Assembly: GCF_019733465.1 (NCBI RefSeq)
Contig: NZ_JACVQL010000081.1
Location: forward strand, 1-45,975
DNA length: 45,975 bases
Direction: 5' to 3'
Source of the DNA: Actinotalea ferrariae
GTDB taxonomy: Bacteria > Actinomycetota > Actinomycetes > Actinomycetales > Cellulomonadaceae
Shown: positions 16,718 to 25,269 of the stretch, in pieces
Layout: every line of letters starts with the position of its first letter
Numbering within the stretch: position 1 is the stretch's first letter
Notes under the pieces: generated by a model
Databases searched by the model: none
Told to the model about the DNA's origin: nothing
The model's input: the letters and a program-made list of their open reading frames with translations, nothing else
Translations under genes and position numbers: made by a program

Positions 16718-17518
16718 GTGCTCAAGGAAGAGGTGGAACAGCTGCCCGCGGCGGTGCGTCGCGAGCGCATGTTCCAGATGATCGGCGAACGGCGCTTCGT
16801 GCGCGTCGCCGACCTCGCCGGCGCCTTCGGCATCTCCGACGTGACCGTGCGGGCCGACCTCGCCGCGCTCCAGGGCAGCCACGGCGTGCGCCGGGTCCGC
16901 GGTGGCGCGATCGCCCCCGCTGCGCACCGGCTCGAGCCGTCCTTCGAGGAGTCGGCCGTCGAGTTCGCCCGCGAGAAGCAGCGCATCGGCGAGCACGCCG
17001 CCGCCATGGTCTCGTCGGGCATGAGCGTGCTCCTCGACGTGGGGACCACCACGAGCGCGATCGCCAAGGCGCTCGTCGCGCGCACCGACCTCGAGCAGGT
17101 CGTGGTCATCACGAACGGGCTCAACATCGCGCTCGAGCTCGAGGCCGCGATCGGCCGGCTGAGCGTGGTCGTCACCGGCGGCACGCTCCGCCACCTCCAG
17201 CACTCCCTGGTCAACCCCATGGCGACGGTCCTCTTCGACCGCCTGCACGCGGACCTGGGCTTCATCGGCTGCAACGGGATCGACGCCGACCACGGCATCA
17301 CGAACCTGAACCTGCCCGAGGCCGAGGTCAAGCAGCGCATGATCGCCTCCGCCGAGCGCGCCGTCGTCGTCGCCGACGGCTCGAAGCTCGGTCAGGTCCA
17401 CCTCGGCCGCATCGCGCGGCTGGAGGACGTCCACAGCGTGGTGACGGGGCCCTCGGCGCCCGCCCACGAGCTCGCACGGCTCCGCCGTGCCGGCGCCGAG
17501 GTCGTCCAGGTGGAGTAA
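16718..17518 (+). CDS. DeoR-family transcriptional regulator
   Basis: 266 residues from the GTG at 16718. N-terminal HTH RRERMFQMIGERRFVRVADLAGAFGISDVTVRADLAALQGSHGVRRVRGGAI, then the DeoR C-terminal sensor domain (isomerase-like fold): MVSSGMSVLLDVGTTTSAIAKAL, VVITNGLNIALELE, VVTGGTLRHLQHSLVNP, GFIGCNGIDADHGITNLNLPEAEVKQRMIASAERAVVVADGSKLG. These proteins sense phosphorylated sugars. The GTG lies 6 bp after GACAGT, a leaderless arrangement; the frame is open upstream to 16415, but that would begin inside the operator. It lies between two ChvE-type genes and 109 bp before the second, so it probably controls them and itself. Confidence 0.9.
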   Translation: MLKEEVEQLPAAVRRERMFQMIGERRFVRVADLAGAFGISDVTVRADLAALQGSHGVRRVRGGAIAPAAHRLEPSFEESAVEFAREKQRIGEHAAAMVSSGMSVLLDVGTTTSAIAKALVARTDLEQVVVITNGLNIALELEAAIGRLSVVVTGGTLRHLQHSLVNPMATVLFDRLHADLGFIGCNGIDADHGITNLNLPEAEVKQRMIASAERAVVVADGSKLGQVHLGRIARLEDVHSVVTGPSAPAHELARLRRAGAEVVQVE

Positions 17519-17537
17519 GGCCGCACCACACACACTT

Positions 17538-17560
17538 CCTGACCCCTCCGGGCGGTCAGG
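17538..17560 (+). terminator. Small hairpin between deoR and chvE2
   Basis: CCTGACC (17538-17544) pairs with GGTCAGG (17554-17560). It is modest, so it may act as a partial terminator or stabilise the chvE2 message. Confidence 0.4.
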
Positions 17561-17627
17561 CGGCCCCCGGGTCAGTCCTGGAAGTCCCAGGCTGCCCACT
17601 AGCAGGACCAGTTCTCGAGGAGGAGAC

Positions 17628-18794
17628 ATGAGCACCAGGAAGTTCGCCGCGGTCGCGGTGGGCATGACGCTCGCACTGTCGCTCGCCGCCTGCGGCGGCG
17701 AGGGCGCGGGTTCGGGCACGGACACGGACACCGGTGGCGACACCGGCTCGTCGGGCGAGGAGAGCGAGGGTGGTCTGATCGGCGTCTCGATGCCGACGCA
17801 GACCTCCGAGCGCTGGATCGCCGACGGCGACGCCGTCAAGGCGGGCCTGGAGGAGGCCGGCTACGAGGTCGACCTGCAGTTCGCCGGTGACGACATCCCG
17901 ACCCAGTCGCAGCAGATCGACCAGATGATCACCAAGGGCGCCGAGGCGCTCATCATCGCGGCGATCGACGGCACGGCGCTGGCGAGCCAGCTCCAGGCCG
18001 CGGCCGACGCGGGCATCCCGGTCATCGCCTACGACCGCCTCATCCGTGACAGCGAGAACGTCAACTTCTACGTGACGTTCGACAACTTCAACGTCGGCGT
18101 CCAGCAGGCCACCTCGCTGCTCGTCGGCCTGGGCGTCCTCAACGCGGACGGCTCCGAGGGCACCGCCACCGGTCCGTTCAACATCGAGGTCCACGCGGGC
18201 TCGCTCGACGACAACAACGCCCACTTCTTCTTCGCGGGCGCCATGGAGACCCTCCAGCCGTACATCGACTCGGGTGTCCTGACGATCCCCTCGGGCAAGA
18301 CCGAGATCGAGCAGGTCGCCATCCTCCGCTGGCAGCAGGAGGTCGCCCAGAAGAACATGGAGGACGTCCTCACGGCGGCCTACAACGACGGCACGCCGCT
18401 CCACGGCGTCCTGTCGCCGTTCGACGGCGCCTCGCGCGGCATCATCACGGCCCTCCAGAACGCCGGCTACGGCAGCGCGGACAAGCCGATGCCGGTCATC
18501 ACGGGTCAGGACGCCGAGATCGCGTCGGTCAAGCTCATCGCCGACGGCGTGCAGTTCTCGACGATCTTCAAGGACACGCGCAAGCTCGCCGACCAGGCGG
18601 TCGTCGCAGCCGAGGCGTACCTGAGCGGCGAGGAGCCGGAGGCCAACGACACCGAGACGTACGACAACGGCGTCAAGGTCGTCCCGTCCTACCTGCTCGA
18701 GTCGGACATCGTCTACGCCGACAACATCGAGGCTCTCCTGGTCGACTCCGGCTACTACACGGCCGAAGAGGTCGCTGCAGGCCAGACCAGCTGA
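17628..18794 (+). CDS. ChvE-type sugar-binding lipoprotein, second copy
   Basis: 388 residues, paralogue of the protein at 15154: identical first eight residues, same lipobox LAAC (Cys22), and long identical stretches such as [20 protein letters not shown] and [18 protein letters not shown]. Differences concentrate in the linker (here Gly/Thr/Asp/Ser-rich), the middle ([36 protein letters not shown]) and the region [10 protein letters not shown], which is two to three residues longer. Start ATG at 17628 with CGAGGAGGAG. It is followed after 91 bp, including a perfect hairpin, by the mmsA ATPase gene, so this copy is the transporter's operon-encoded binding protein. Ligand specificity of the two copies may differ. 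Confidence 0.93.
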   Translation: MSTRKFAAVAVGMTLALSLAACGGEGAGSGTDTDTGGDTGSSGEESEGGLIGVSMPTQTSERWIADGDAVKAGLEEAGYEVDLQFAGDDIPTQSQQIDQMITKGAEALIIAAIDGTALASQLQAAADAGIPVIAYDRLIRDSENVNFYVTFDNFNVGVQQATSLLVGLGVLNADGSEGTATGPFNIEVHAGSLDDNNAHFFFAGAMETLQPYIDSGVLTIPSGKTEIEQVAILRWQQEVAQKNMEDVLTAAYNDGTPLHGVLSPFDGASRGIITALQNAGYGSADKPMPVITGQDAEIASVKLIADGVQFSTIFKDTRKLADQAVVAAEAYLSGEEPEANDTETYDNGVKVVPSYLLESDIVYADNIEALLVDSGYYTAEEVAAGQTS

Positions 18795-18807
18795 TCCCCT
18801 ACCGACG

Positions 18808-18840
18808 CCGGCCCGGCGGGACCATGTCCCGCCGGGCCGG
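18808..18840 (+). terminator. Hairpin between chvE2 and mmsA
   Basis: Perfect 15-bp arms CCGGCCCGGCGGGAC / GTCCCGCCGGGCCGG with a CAT loop. In mid-operon it probably acts as a partial terminator or 3' stabiliser, giving more binding protein than ATPase. Confidence 0.75.
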
Positions 18841-18885
18841 CTCCGGCACGATCACCGGCCACCACACGAGGCAGGAAGAGGCCGT

Positions 18886-20430
18886 ATGAGCAACACCATC
18901 CTGGAGATGCGCTCCATCACCAAGACCTTCCCCGGGGTCAAGGCGCTGCAGGACGTCAACCTGAGCGTCGAACGGGGCGAGATCCACGCGATCTGCGGCG
19001 AGAACGGCGCCGGCAAGTCGACCCTCATGAAGGTGCTCTCGGGCGTGTACCCGCACGGCACCTACGACGGTCAGATCGGGTTCGACGGCACGCTGGCCGA
19101 GTTCAGCTCGATCAACGACAGCGAAGCCGTCGGCATCGTGATCATCCACCAGGAGCTCGCGCTGGTGCCCTACCTCTCGGTGGCCGAGAACATCTTCCTC
19201 GGCAACGAGCAGCGTGGCCGAGGCGGTCTGATCGACTGGAACCACACCAACTCCGAGGCCGCGAAGCTCCTGGCGCGCGTCGGGCTCGACGAGAACCCCA
19301 CGACCCCGGTGGGGCAGCTCGGCGTCGGCAAGCAGCAGCTCATCGAGATCGCCAAGGCGCTCTCGAAGGAGGTCAAGCTGCTGATCCTCGACGAGCCGAC
19401 CGCGGCGCTGAACGACACCGACTCCGAGCACCTGCTCGACCTGCTCCGGCACCTCAAGGGCCAGGGCATCACCTCGATCATGATCTCCCACAAGCTCAAC
19501 GAGATCGAGAAGATCGCGGACCGCACGACGATCATCCGCGACGGCCGGACCATCGAGACGCTCGACATGAGCGAACCCACCTCGACTCAGGACCGGATCA
19601 TCAAGGGCATGGTCGGCCGCGACCTGGAGCACCGCTACCCCGAGCGCACCCCGAACATCGGTGAGGAGGTCCTCCGCGTCGAGAACTGGACGGTGAACCA
19701 CCCCACCCAGCTCGGGCGCGTCGTCGTCGACGGGGCGTCGTTCGACGTGCGGGCCGGCGAGGTCGTCGGGATCGCGGGGCTCATGGGCGCGGGCCGCACC
19801 GAGCTCGCCATGAGCATCTTCGGGCGCAGCTACGGCCGCGACATCACGGGCCGTGTCTACAAGCGGGGCCAGGAGATCAAGATCCGCTCCGTGAGCGAGG
19901 CGATCGACCACGGCATCGCGTACGCGACCGAGGACCGCAAGAAGTACGGCCTCAACCTCATCGAGGACATCAAGCGGAACATCTCGGCGGCCGGTCTCCC
20001 CAAGCTGTCCAGCCGCGGCTGGGTCAACGGCAACGAGGAGATCAAGGTCGCCGAGGAGTACCGGGCGAGCATGAACATCAAGGCCCCGAGCGTCCTGTCG
20101 GTCGTGGGCAAGCTCTCGGGCGGCAACCAGCAGAAGGTCGTGCTGAGCAAGTGGATCTACACCGACGCGGACGTCCTGATCCTGGACGAGCCGACGCGTG
20201 GGATCGACGTCGGCGCGAAGTACGAGATCTACACGATCATCAACCGCCTGGTCGCCGCCGGTAAGGCCGTCGTCGTCATCTCGAGCGAGCTGCCCGAGCT
20301 CCTCGGCATCTGCGACCGCATCTACACCCTCGCCTTCGGGCGGATCACGGGCCAGGTCCCGGTCGCCGAGGCCAGCCAGGAGCGACTCATGGCGCTCATG
20401 ACCCAGGAGAAGGAACAGGAACAGGCATGA
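18886..20430 (+). CDS. mmsA: Multiple-monosaccharide ABC importer, ATP-binding protein (MmsA/GguA)
   Basis: 514 residues with two fused nucleotide-binding domains, as in RbsA, XylG and GguA. NBD1: Walker [13 protein letters not shown] (about 39-50), Walker [14 protein letters not shown], with the usual degenerate signature [17 protein letters not shown]2: degenerate Walker [11 protein letters not shown], signature [16 protein letters not shown], Walker [20 protein letters not shown]. The N-terminus [27 protein letters not shown] and [16 protein letters not shown], typical of the multiple-sugar (Mms/Ggu) group, place it there rather than with ribose RbsA. It overlaps the permease gene by 4 bp (ATGA). 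Together with the ChvE lipoproteins it would import L-arabinose and related sugars. Confidence 0.94.
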   Translation: MSNTILEMRSITKTFPGVKALQDVNLSVERGEIHAICGENGAGKSTLMKVLSGVYPHGTYDGQIGFDGTLAEFSSINDSEAVGIVIIHQELALVPYLSVAENIFLGNEQRGRGGLIDWNHTNSEAAKLLARVGLDENPTTPVGQLGVGKQQLIEIAKALSKEVKLLILDEPTAALNDTDSEHLLDLLRHLKGQGITSIMISHKLNEIEKIADRTTIIRDGRTIETLDMSEPTSTQDRIIKGMVGRDLEHRYPERTPNIGEEVLRVENWTVNHPTQLGRVVVDGASFDVRAGEVVGIAGLMGAGRTELAMSIFGRSYGRDITGRVYKRGQEIKIRSVSEAIDHGIAYATEDRKKYGLNLIEDIKRNISAAGLPKLSSRGWVNGNEEIKVAEEYRASMNIKAPSVLSVVGKLSGGNQQKVVLSKWIYTDADVLILDEPTRGIDVGAKYEIYTIINRLVAAGKAVVVISSELPELLGICDRIYTLAFGRITGQVPVAEASQERLMALMTQEKEQEQA

Positions 20431-21608
20431 CTGGCATCGCAAGCATCCGGGAGCTGATGACCCGGAACATGCGGCAGAGCGGCATCTACATCGCCTTCGT
20501 GCTCATCATCGCGCTGTTCGCGATCCTGACCGACGGTCTGCTGCTCAGCCCCGGCAACATCTCCAACATCGTCCTGCAGTACTCCTACATCCTGATCCTC
20601 GCGATCGGCATGGTCATCGTGATCATCGCCGGTCACATCGACCTGTCGGTGGGCTCCGTCGTCGCCTTCACGGGTGCGGTCGCGGCCACGCTGGTGATCA
20701 AGGACGGTCAGCCCTGGTGGGTCGGCGTCGTCGCCGCGCTCGTCGTCGGCCTGCTGGTCGGTGCGTGGCAGGGCTTCTGGGTCGCCTTCGTCGGCATCCC
20801 CGCCTTCATCGTCACGCTCGCGGGCATGCTCCTCTTCCGCGGAGCGACGCTGCTGGTGCTCGACAACATCTCGCTCTCGCCGTTCCCGCGGGAGTACGGG
20901 CAGATCGCGTCGGGCTTCCAGAACGGGCTCATCGGCGGTCAGGGCTTCGACGCGTTCACGCTCGTCGTCTTCGGCATCGCCGTCGCCGGTTACGCGTTCA
21001 GCCAGTGGCGCAGCCGGCAGGCGAAGCTGCGCTACCAGCAGGTCGTCGAGGCCTTCCCGCTCTTCGTCCTGAAGATCGCGCTCACCGGTGCGGTGGTCAT
21101 GTGGTTCGCCTACCAGCTCGCCACGAGCCGTGGCCTGCCCAACGTCCTGATCATCCTGGCCGTCCTCATCATCGTCTACGGCCTGGTGACGAACCGGACG
21201 GTCTTCGGCCGCCACGTCTACGCCATCGGCGGCAACCTGTCGGCGGCCCAGCTGTCCGGCGTGAAGGTCAAGTGGGTCAACTTCTGGATCATGACCAACA
21301 TGGGCTTCCTGGCCGGTGTGGCGGGCGCGGTGTACTCGTCCCGGTCCAACGGCGCCCAGCCGGCTGCGGGCAACATGTTCGAGCTCGACGCCATCGCCGC
21401 GTGCTTCATCGGCGGCGCCGCCGTCACCGGCGGCGTGGGTCGTGTCTCGGGCGCCATGGTCGGTGGCCTGATCATGGGTGTCATGAGCAACGGCATGCAG
21501 CTCATGGGCATCGACCAGTCGGTGCAGCAGGTCGTCAAGGGCCTCGTGCTCCTGCTGGCCGTCGCGTTCGACGTCTACAACAAGCGTCGGGCCAGCGGCT
21601 CTCGCTGA
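20427..21608 (+). CDS. mmsB: Multiple-monosaccharide ABC importer, permease (MmsB/GguB)
   Basis: 393 residues; inner-membrane half-transporter that would act as a homodimer with MmsA. About ten hydrophobic segments. The conserved family motif [29 protein letters not shown] is near residues 52-80 and the cytoplasmic loop [31 protein letters not shown] is near 255-285. GuB-type proteins are longer than RbsC because of the inserted segment between about 165 and 225, also seen here ([29 protein letters not shown]). Translationally coupled to mmsA. A perfect 16-bp hairpin follows the stop. Confidence 0.94.
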   Translation: MTGIASIRELMTRNMRQSGIYIAFVLIIALFAILTDGLLLSPGNISNIVLQYSYILILAIGMVIVIIAGHIDLSVGSVVAFTGAVAATLVIKDGQPWWVGVVAALVVGLLVGAWQGFWVAFVGIPAFIVTLAGMLLFRGATLLVLDNISLSPFPREYGQIASGFQNGLIGGQGFDAFTLVVFGIAVAGYAFSQWRSRQAKLRYQQVVEAFPLFVLKIALTGAVVMWFAYQLATSRGLPNVLIILAVLIIVYGLVTNRTVFGRHVYAIGGNLSAAQLSGVKVKWVNFWIMTNMGFLAGVAGAVYSSRSNGAQPAAGNMFELDAIAACFIGGAAVTGGVGRVSGAMVGGLIMGVMSNGMQLMGIDQSVQQVVKGLVLLLAVAFDVYNKRRASGSR

Positions 21609-21641
21609 CCCCCGGCGAGAGACGGTCGCACGACCGACCCA

Positions 21642-21675
21642 CAGGGCCCGGTCCGCCTCGGCGGACCGGGCCCTG
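21642..21675 (+). terminator. Terminator after mmsB
   Basis: Perfect inverted repeat CAGGGCCCGGTCCGCC / GGCGGACCGGGCCCTG with a 2-base spacer. Its 3' arm runs directly into the 15-bp tandem repeat. Confidence 0.8.
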
Positions 21676-21855
21676 TGCCGTCCGCCCCTGTGCCGTCCGC
21701 CCCTGTGCCGTCGGGCCCTGTGCCGTCGGGCCCTGTGCCGTCGGGCCCTGTGCCGTCGGGCCCTGTGCCGTCGGGCCCTGTGCCGTCGGGCCCTGTGCCG
21801 TAGGCCCCTGTGCCGTCGGGCCCTGTGCCGTGTTCGCCCCTGTGCCGTCGGCCCC
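21671..21855. repeat. Minisatellite, 15-bp unit, about 12 copies
   Basis: Unit CCCTGTGCCGTCGGG, with variants CCGCC, TAGGC and TGTTCGC in the last bases of some copies. The first unit starts within the terminator's 3' arm (GGGCCCTG), as if the array grew from it. Because 15 is a multiple of three, all frames stay open through it (AVGPC on plus, TAQGP on minus); I do not regard these as genes. Confidence 0.9.
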
Positions 21856-21893
21856 TCCCTGCGCCGCCCCGTCCCCCCACGCTCCCGCCCGCA

Positions 21894-21990
21894 CCGTCGG
21901 TGCGGGCGATGTGGTGGGTGGGACTGCTGTGGCGCAGGTGATTCCCAGGAGCCACGCCGGCACCACGACCACCATCGCCCGCACGGACGG
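21894..21990. repeat. 97-bp inverted-repeat element, copy A
   Basis: Starts CCGTCGGTGCGGGCGATGTG and ends with the near-inverse ACCATCGCCCGCACGGACGG, giving terminal inverted repeats of about 20-22 bp around a roughly 55-bp core. Copy B at 22095-22191 aligns to it without gaps. Confidence 0.7.
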
Positions 21991-22094
21991 CGCGCCGACC
22001 GGCGCGCGGACGAGCGCGTGGCCGGCGCCCGGCGACTCCGTGCTGATGAGTCGCGGGTGGCGCACGGACGCCCCGCCGGCGGTCGGCAGCCGTC

Positions 22095-22191
22095 CCGTCC
22101 GTGCGGGCGATGTGGCTGATGAGGTTGCTGGGGCGGCTGTTGCTCCCATGGGCCCCAGCAGTCCCAGAAGCACCATCGGCCGCTCGGACCG
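22095..22191. repeat. 97-bp inverted-repeat element, copy B
   Basis: Starts CCGTCCGTGCGGGCGATGTG, aligns base for base with copy A, and ends with a more diverged inverse (ACCATCGGCCGCTCGGACCG). Function unknown; it resembles a small non-autonomous repeat or a folded RNA element. Confidence 0.65.
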
Positions 22192-22243
22192 ACGCTCGGG
22201 CGATGCTCGGCAGGTACGGAGCAACTCCTGGCGCCGGGTTCGG

Positions 22244-22392
22244 CTGAGGCGCGGAGCTGGGGTGCGGGGCTGAGGTGCGGGGCTGAGGTGCGGGGCTGAG
22301 GTGCGGGGCTGAGGCGCGGAGCTGAGGCGCGGGGCTGAGGCGCGGGGCTGAGGGGCGGGGCTGAGGCGCGGGGCTGAGGCGCGGAGCTGGGG
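22244..22392. repeat. Minisatellite, 13-bp unit, 11 copies plus a partial
   Basis: Unit CTGAGGCGCGGGG with C/T and G/A variants (CTGAGGTGCGGGG, CTGAGGCGCGGAG). The copies run without interruption. The unit length is not a multiple of three, which argues against coding. Confidence 0.9.
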
Positions 22393-22523
22393 CCCCGGGG
22401 GGCTTGCCCGCGCCGTACGCGAGCTGGGCAGCGGACCCGGCGTGACGCGATCACATCAGCGGGTGGCTGCGCCGCGCCGCAGGTGGGGGCCGACTGCGTT
22501 ACAGAAACGTGACCCTGGGGACC

Positions 22524-22554
22524 TTGAATGTGATCGCCAAGTGAGCGCTAACAT
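22524..22554 (+). promoter_or_regulatory. Promoter with LacI-type operator before the Ytf-like operon
   Basis: TTGAAT (22524-22529), 19 bp, TAACAT (22549-22554). The operator AAGTGAGC-GCTAACAT covers 22539-22554. An extra half-like ATGTGATCGC lies just upstream, overlapping the -35 end. The start codon is 80 bp downstream. Confidence 0.7.
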
Positions 22555-22633
22555 CACTCACACGCCCCGCGGTGCAGGGCGGCACAGCATCCACGGGCCG
22601 GCAGTGCTGCCGGTCCTGACGAGGAGGTCACAG

Positions 22634-23629
22634 ATGCGGAAGCGACTGCTCACGGGGATCGCGCTGGCAGGTGCGATGGCCCTGGCGGTGACGGGTTGCT
22701 CGACGGACTCCGGCGGCGGTGACGGTGACGCGGGAGCGGGCGGCGGTGGCGGCGGCGACGTCATCACGGTCGGCTTCGCCCAGACCGGCTCGGAGAGCGG
22801 CTGGCGCAGCGCCAACACGGAGTCGATGAAGGAGGCGTTCTCGGAGGAGAACGGCTTCGAGCTGGTCTTCAACGCGGCGGACAACGACCCGGCCGCCCAG
22901 ATCCAGGCCGTCCGGTCCTTCATCAACCAGGGCGTCGACGCCATCGTCATCGCGCCGATCGTCGAGGACGGCTGGGAGGACGTGCTCCAGGAGGCGAAGG
23001 ACGCCGAGATCCCGGTGATCCTCGAGGACCGCACCGTCACGGCGTCGGAGGACCTCTACGAGACCTGGGTCGGCCTCGACTTCACGAAGGAAGGCGAGAT
23101 GGCGGGGCAGTGGGCCGCCGAGACCTTCACCGAGCCGACGAAGATGGTCGTCCTCGAGGGGACGACGGGCTCCGCGCCGGCCAACGACCGCGCCGAGGGC
23201 TTCGACTCCGCCATCGAGGGCACCCCGATCGAGAAGATCGACTCGCAGACGGGCGACTTCACGCGTGACGGCGGCAAGTCGGTCATGGAGGGCTTCCTGT
23301 CCAAGTACGGCGCCGACGGCATCGACCTCGTCTACGCCCACAACGACGACATGGCGCTCGGCGCGATCGACGCGATCGAGGCCGCGGGTGCCGTGCCGGG
23401 CGAGGACATCAAGATCGTCTCGGTCGACGCCGTCCGCGACGGCATGCAGGCGCTGGCCGACGGGAAGATCAACTACATCGTCGAGTGCAACCCCCTGCTC
23501 GGCGAGAAGGCCGCGGAGCTCGTCAAGGCGGTCGTCGCCGGCGAGACCGTCGAGAAGCGGACGATCGTCGAGGACCAGGCGTTCGACCAGGCGGCGGCCG
23601 AGGAGGCGCTGCCGGACCGGAAGTACTGA
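22634..23629 (+). CDS. Sugar-binding lipoprotein, YtfQ-like
   Basis: 331 residues from the ATG at 22634 (GAGGAGGTC upstream). Lipobox VTGC (Cys22), a Gly-rich linker, then a periplasmic-binding domain: VITVGFAQTGSESGWRSANTESMKEAFSEENGFELVFNAADNDPAAQIQAVRSFINQGVDAIVIAPIVEDGWEDVL. This is the pattern of the galactofuranose/arabinofuranose-binding YtfQ group (note GFAQTGSESGWR and PIVEDGWE). The C-terminal part contains VYAHNDDMALGAIDAIEAAG and IVECNPLLGEKAAELV. It is the only binding protein in an operon with two permeases and two ATPases. Operator evidence suggests induction with the arabinose genes, so a furanose form of L-arabinose is a plausible ligand. Confidence 0.9.
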   Translation: MRKRLLTGIALAGAMALAVTGCSTDSGGGDGDAGAGGGGGGDVITVGFAQTGSESGWRSANTESMKEAFSEENGFELVFNAADNDPAAQIQAVRSFINQGVDAIVIAPIVEDGWEDVLQEAKDAEIPVILEDRTVTASEDLYETWVGLDFTKEGEMAGQWAAETFTEPTKMVVLEGTTGSAPANDRAEGFDSAIEGTPIEKIDSQTGDFTRDGGKSVMEGFLSKYGADGIDLVYAHNDDMALGAIDAIEAAGAVPGEDIKIVSVDAVRDGMQALADGKINYIVECNPLLGEKAAELVKAVVAGETVEKRTIVEDQAFDQAAAEEALPDRKY

Positions 23630-23660
23630 TCCCAGACCGGTCACCGATCCCGGCAGGATG

Positions 23661-23694
23661 ACGTCGGGGGGCCGCCTCACCGGCCCCCCGACGT
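23661..23694 (+). terminator. Hairpin between the YtfQ-like gene and its ATPase gene
   Basis: ACGTCGGGGGGCC (from 23661) pairs with GGCCCCCCGACGT (to 23694). It stands in mid-operon, like the hairpins after the other binding-protein genes. Confidence 0.75.
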
Positions 23695-23733
23695 GGCTCC
23701 GTCCGGACGCCGACGAGAAAGCAGCCGAACCAC

Positions 23734-25269
23734 ATGCCTGCGGACACCGAAGTCCCACCCGTCGTCCAGATGCGCGGCATCACCATCCGCTTCCCCGGGG
23801 TGCTCGCGCTCGACCACGTCGACCTGACCCTGCGCCCCGGCGAGGTCCACTCGCTCATGGGCGAGAACGGTGCCGGGAAGTCGACGCTCATCAAGGCCCT
23901 CACCGGCGTGTACCCCGTCGACGGCGGCACGATCACCGTCACCGGCACCGACCGGACCTTCGCCTCCACGGCGGACGCCCAGGCGGCGGGCATCTCGACG
24001 GTCTACCAGGAGGTCAACCTCTGCCCGAACCTCTCGGTCGGGGAGAACGTCATGCTCGGGCACGAGCCCCGCCGGCGCGGCGTCATCGACTGGCGCGCCA
24101 CGCACACCGAGGCGGCGCGCCACCTCGAGGCGCTGCACCTCGACATCGACACGCGCTCACCGCTCTCACGGCACTCCATCGCCGTCCAGCAGCTCGTCGC
24201 GATCAGCCGCGCCATGGTCCTCGACTCCAAGGTCCTGATCCTCGACGAGCCCACCTCGAGCCTGGACCGCGACGAGGTCGACCAGCTGTTCGGCGTGGTC
24301 CGCGACCTGCGGGACCGGGGCGTCGCGATCCTGTTCGTCTCGCACTTCCTGGACCAGGTCTACGAGATCTCGGACCGCATCACCGTGCTGCGCAACGGCG
24401 CGCTCGTGGGCGAGCACGCCGTCGCCGACCTGCCGCGCGACGCGCTCGTGACGAAGATGATCGGTCGGGAGCTGCACGACCTCGAGTCCCTCTCGCGCAC
24501 GGCCCACCGCGCCGTCGACCGGTCGGGCGAGCCGCTGCTGAGTGCGCGCGGCATCGGTCGCCGCGGCGTGCTCGAGCCGGCCGACCTCGACGTGTACCCC
24601 GGCGAGGTCGTCGGCCTCGCGGGCCTCCTGGGCTCGGGCCGCACGGAGCTCGTGCGCCTGCTCTACGGGGCGGACCGGGCCGACGTCGGCCACGTGTCCG
24701 TGCGCGGGGAGCGTGCCCGCATGACGTCGCCGCGGCACGCGATCGACCGGCGGATGGCGTTCTCCTCGGAGGACCGGCGGGGCGAGGGAATCGTCGCCGA
24801 CCTCACCGTCGCGGAGAACATCGTCCTCGGCATCCAGGCCCAGCGCGGCTGGGCCCGGCCGATCCGCCGCAGCGAGCGGGACGCCGTCGTCGCCGAGTAC
24901 ATCCAGGCGCTCGGCGTCCGCCCCGCGAACCCCGACGCGATCGTCGGCAACCTCTCGGGCGGCAACCAGCAGAAGGTGCTGCTCGCGCGCTGGCTCGCGA
25001 CGGCGCCCGAGCTCCTCGTCCTGGACGAGCCCACGCGCGGCATCGACGTCGGCGCCAAGGCGGACATCCAGCACAAGGTCTCCGAGCTCTCCGCCCAGGG
25101 GCTCTCCGTCATCTTCATCTCGTCCGAGCTCGAGGAGGTGCTCCGGCTCGCGCAGCGGATCGCCGTCCTGCGGGACCGCCGCAAGATCGGCGAGCTCGAC
25201 TCCGGGCAGGTCGACCTCGACGGGCTCGTCGACTACCTCGCGAACGCGGGCAAGGGGAGTGCGGCATGA
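23734..25269 (+). CDS. Sugar ABC importer ATP-binding protein, YtfR-like (first copy)
   Basis: 511 residues, two fused nucleotide-binding domains. NBD1: [41 protein letters not shown] (Walker [10 protein letters not shown] about 44-52), Q-loop TVYQEVNLCPNLSVGENV, degenerate signature SIAVQQLVAISRAM, Walker [19 protein letters not shown]2: degenerate Walker A GLLGSGRTEL, signature [18 protein letters not shown], Walker [21 protein letters not shown]. The TVYQEVNLCPNLSV and GHEPRRRGVIDW segments match the YtfR (galactofuranose) group. It overlaps the first permease by 4 bp (ATGA). A second ATPase of the same type follows the permeases at 27383. Confidence 0.93.
   Translation: MPADTEVPPVVQMRGITIRFPGVLALDHVDLTLRPGEVHSLMGENGAGKSTLIKALTGVYPVDGGTITVTGTDRTFASTADAQAAGISTVYQEVNLCPNLSVGENVMLGHEPRRRGVIDWRATHTEAARHLEALHLDIDTRSPLSRHSIAVQQLVAISRAMVLDSKVLILDEPTSSLDRDEVDQLFGVVRDLRDRGVAILFVSHFLDQVYEISDRITVLRNGALVGEHAVADLPRDALVTKMIGRELHDLESLSRTAHRAVDRSGEPLLSARGIGRRGVLEPADLDVYPGEVVGLAGLLGSGRTELVRLLYGADRADVGHVSVRGERARMTSPRHAIDRRMAFSSEDRRGEGIVADLTVAENIVLGIQAQRGWARPIRRSERDAVVAEYIQALGVRPANPDAIVGNLSGGNQQKVLLARWLATAPELLVLDEPTRGIDVGAKADIQHKVSELSAQGLSVIFISSELEEVLRLAQRIAVLRDRRKIGELDSGQVDLDGLVDYLANAGKGSAA

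Larger units (their letters stand above)
21856..22633. other. Non-coding spacer rich in repeats
   Basis: With the terminator and the 15-bp array this makes a 1-kb gap without a convincing gene. It holds two related 97-bp hairpin elements (21894-21990 and 22095-22191), a 13-bp minisatellite (22244-22392), and the promoter/operator of the next operon (22524-22554). Open frames exist on both strands but have no ribosome site and consist of repeat sequence. Confidence 0.7.

Noticed and set aside
21535-22224. Minus-strand frame of 229 codons with TAQGP repeats and a twice-occurring hydrophobic peptide
   Set aside because: The repeat length is a multiple of three, so all frames stay open; the peptide repetition follows from the 97-bp DNA elements; the start would be a TTG with no spaced ribosome site, and the frame runs antisense into mmsB.
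20717-22273. Plus-strand frame of 518 codons across mmsB and the minisatellite
   Set aside because: It is out of frame with mmsB, whose family motifs are certain, and continues only through repeats.
21671-22392. CRISPR array
   Set aside because: The repeats are directly adjacent without unique spacers and no cas gene is present.
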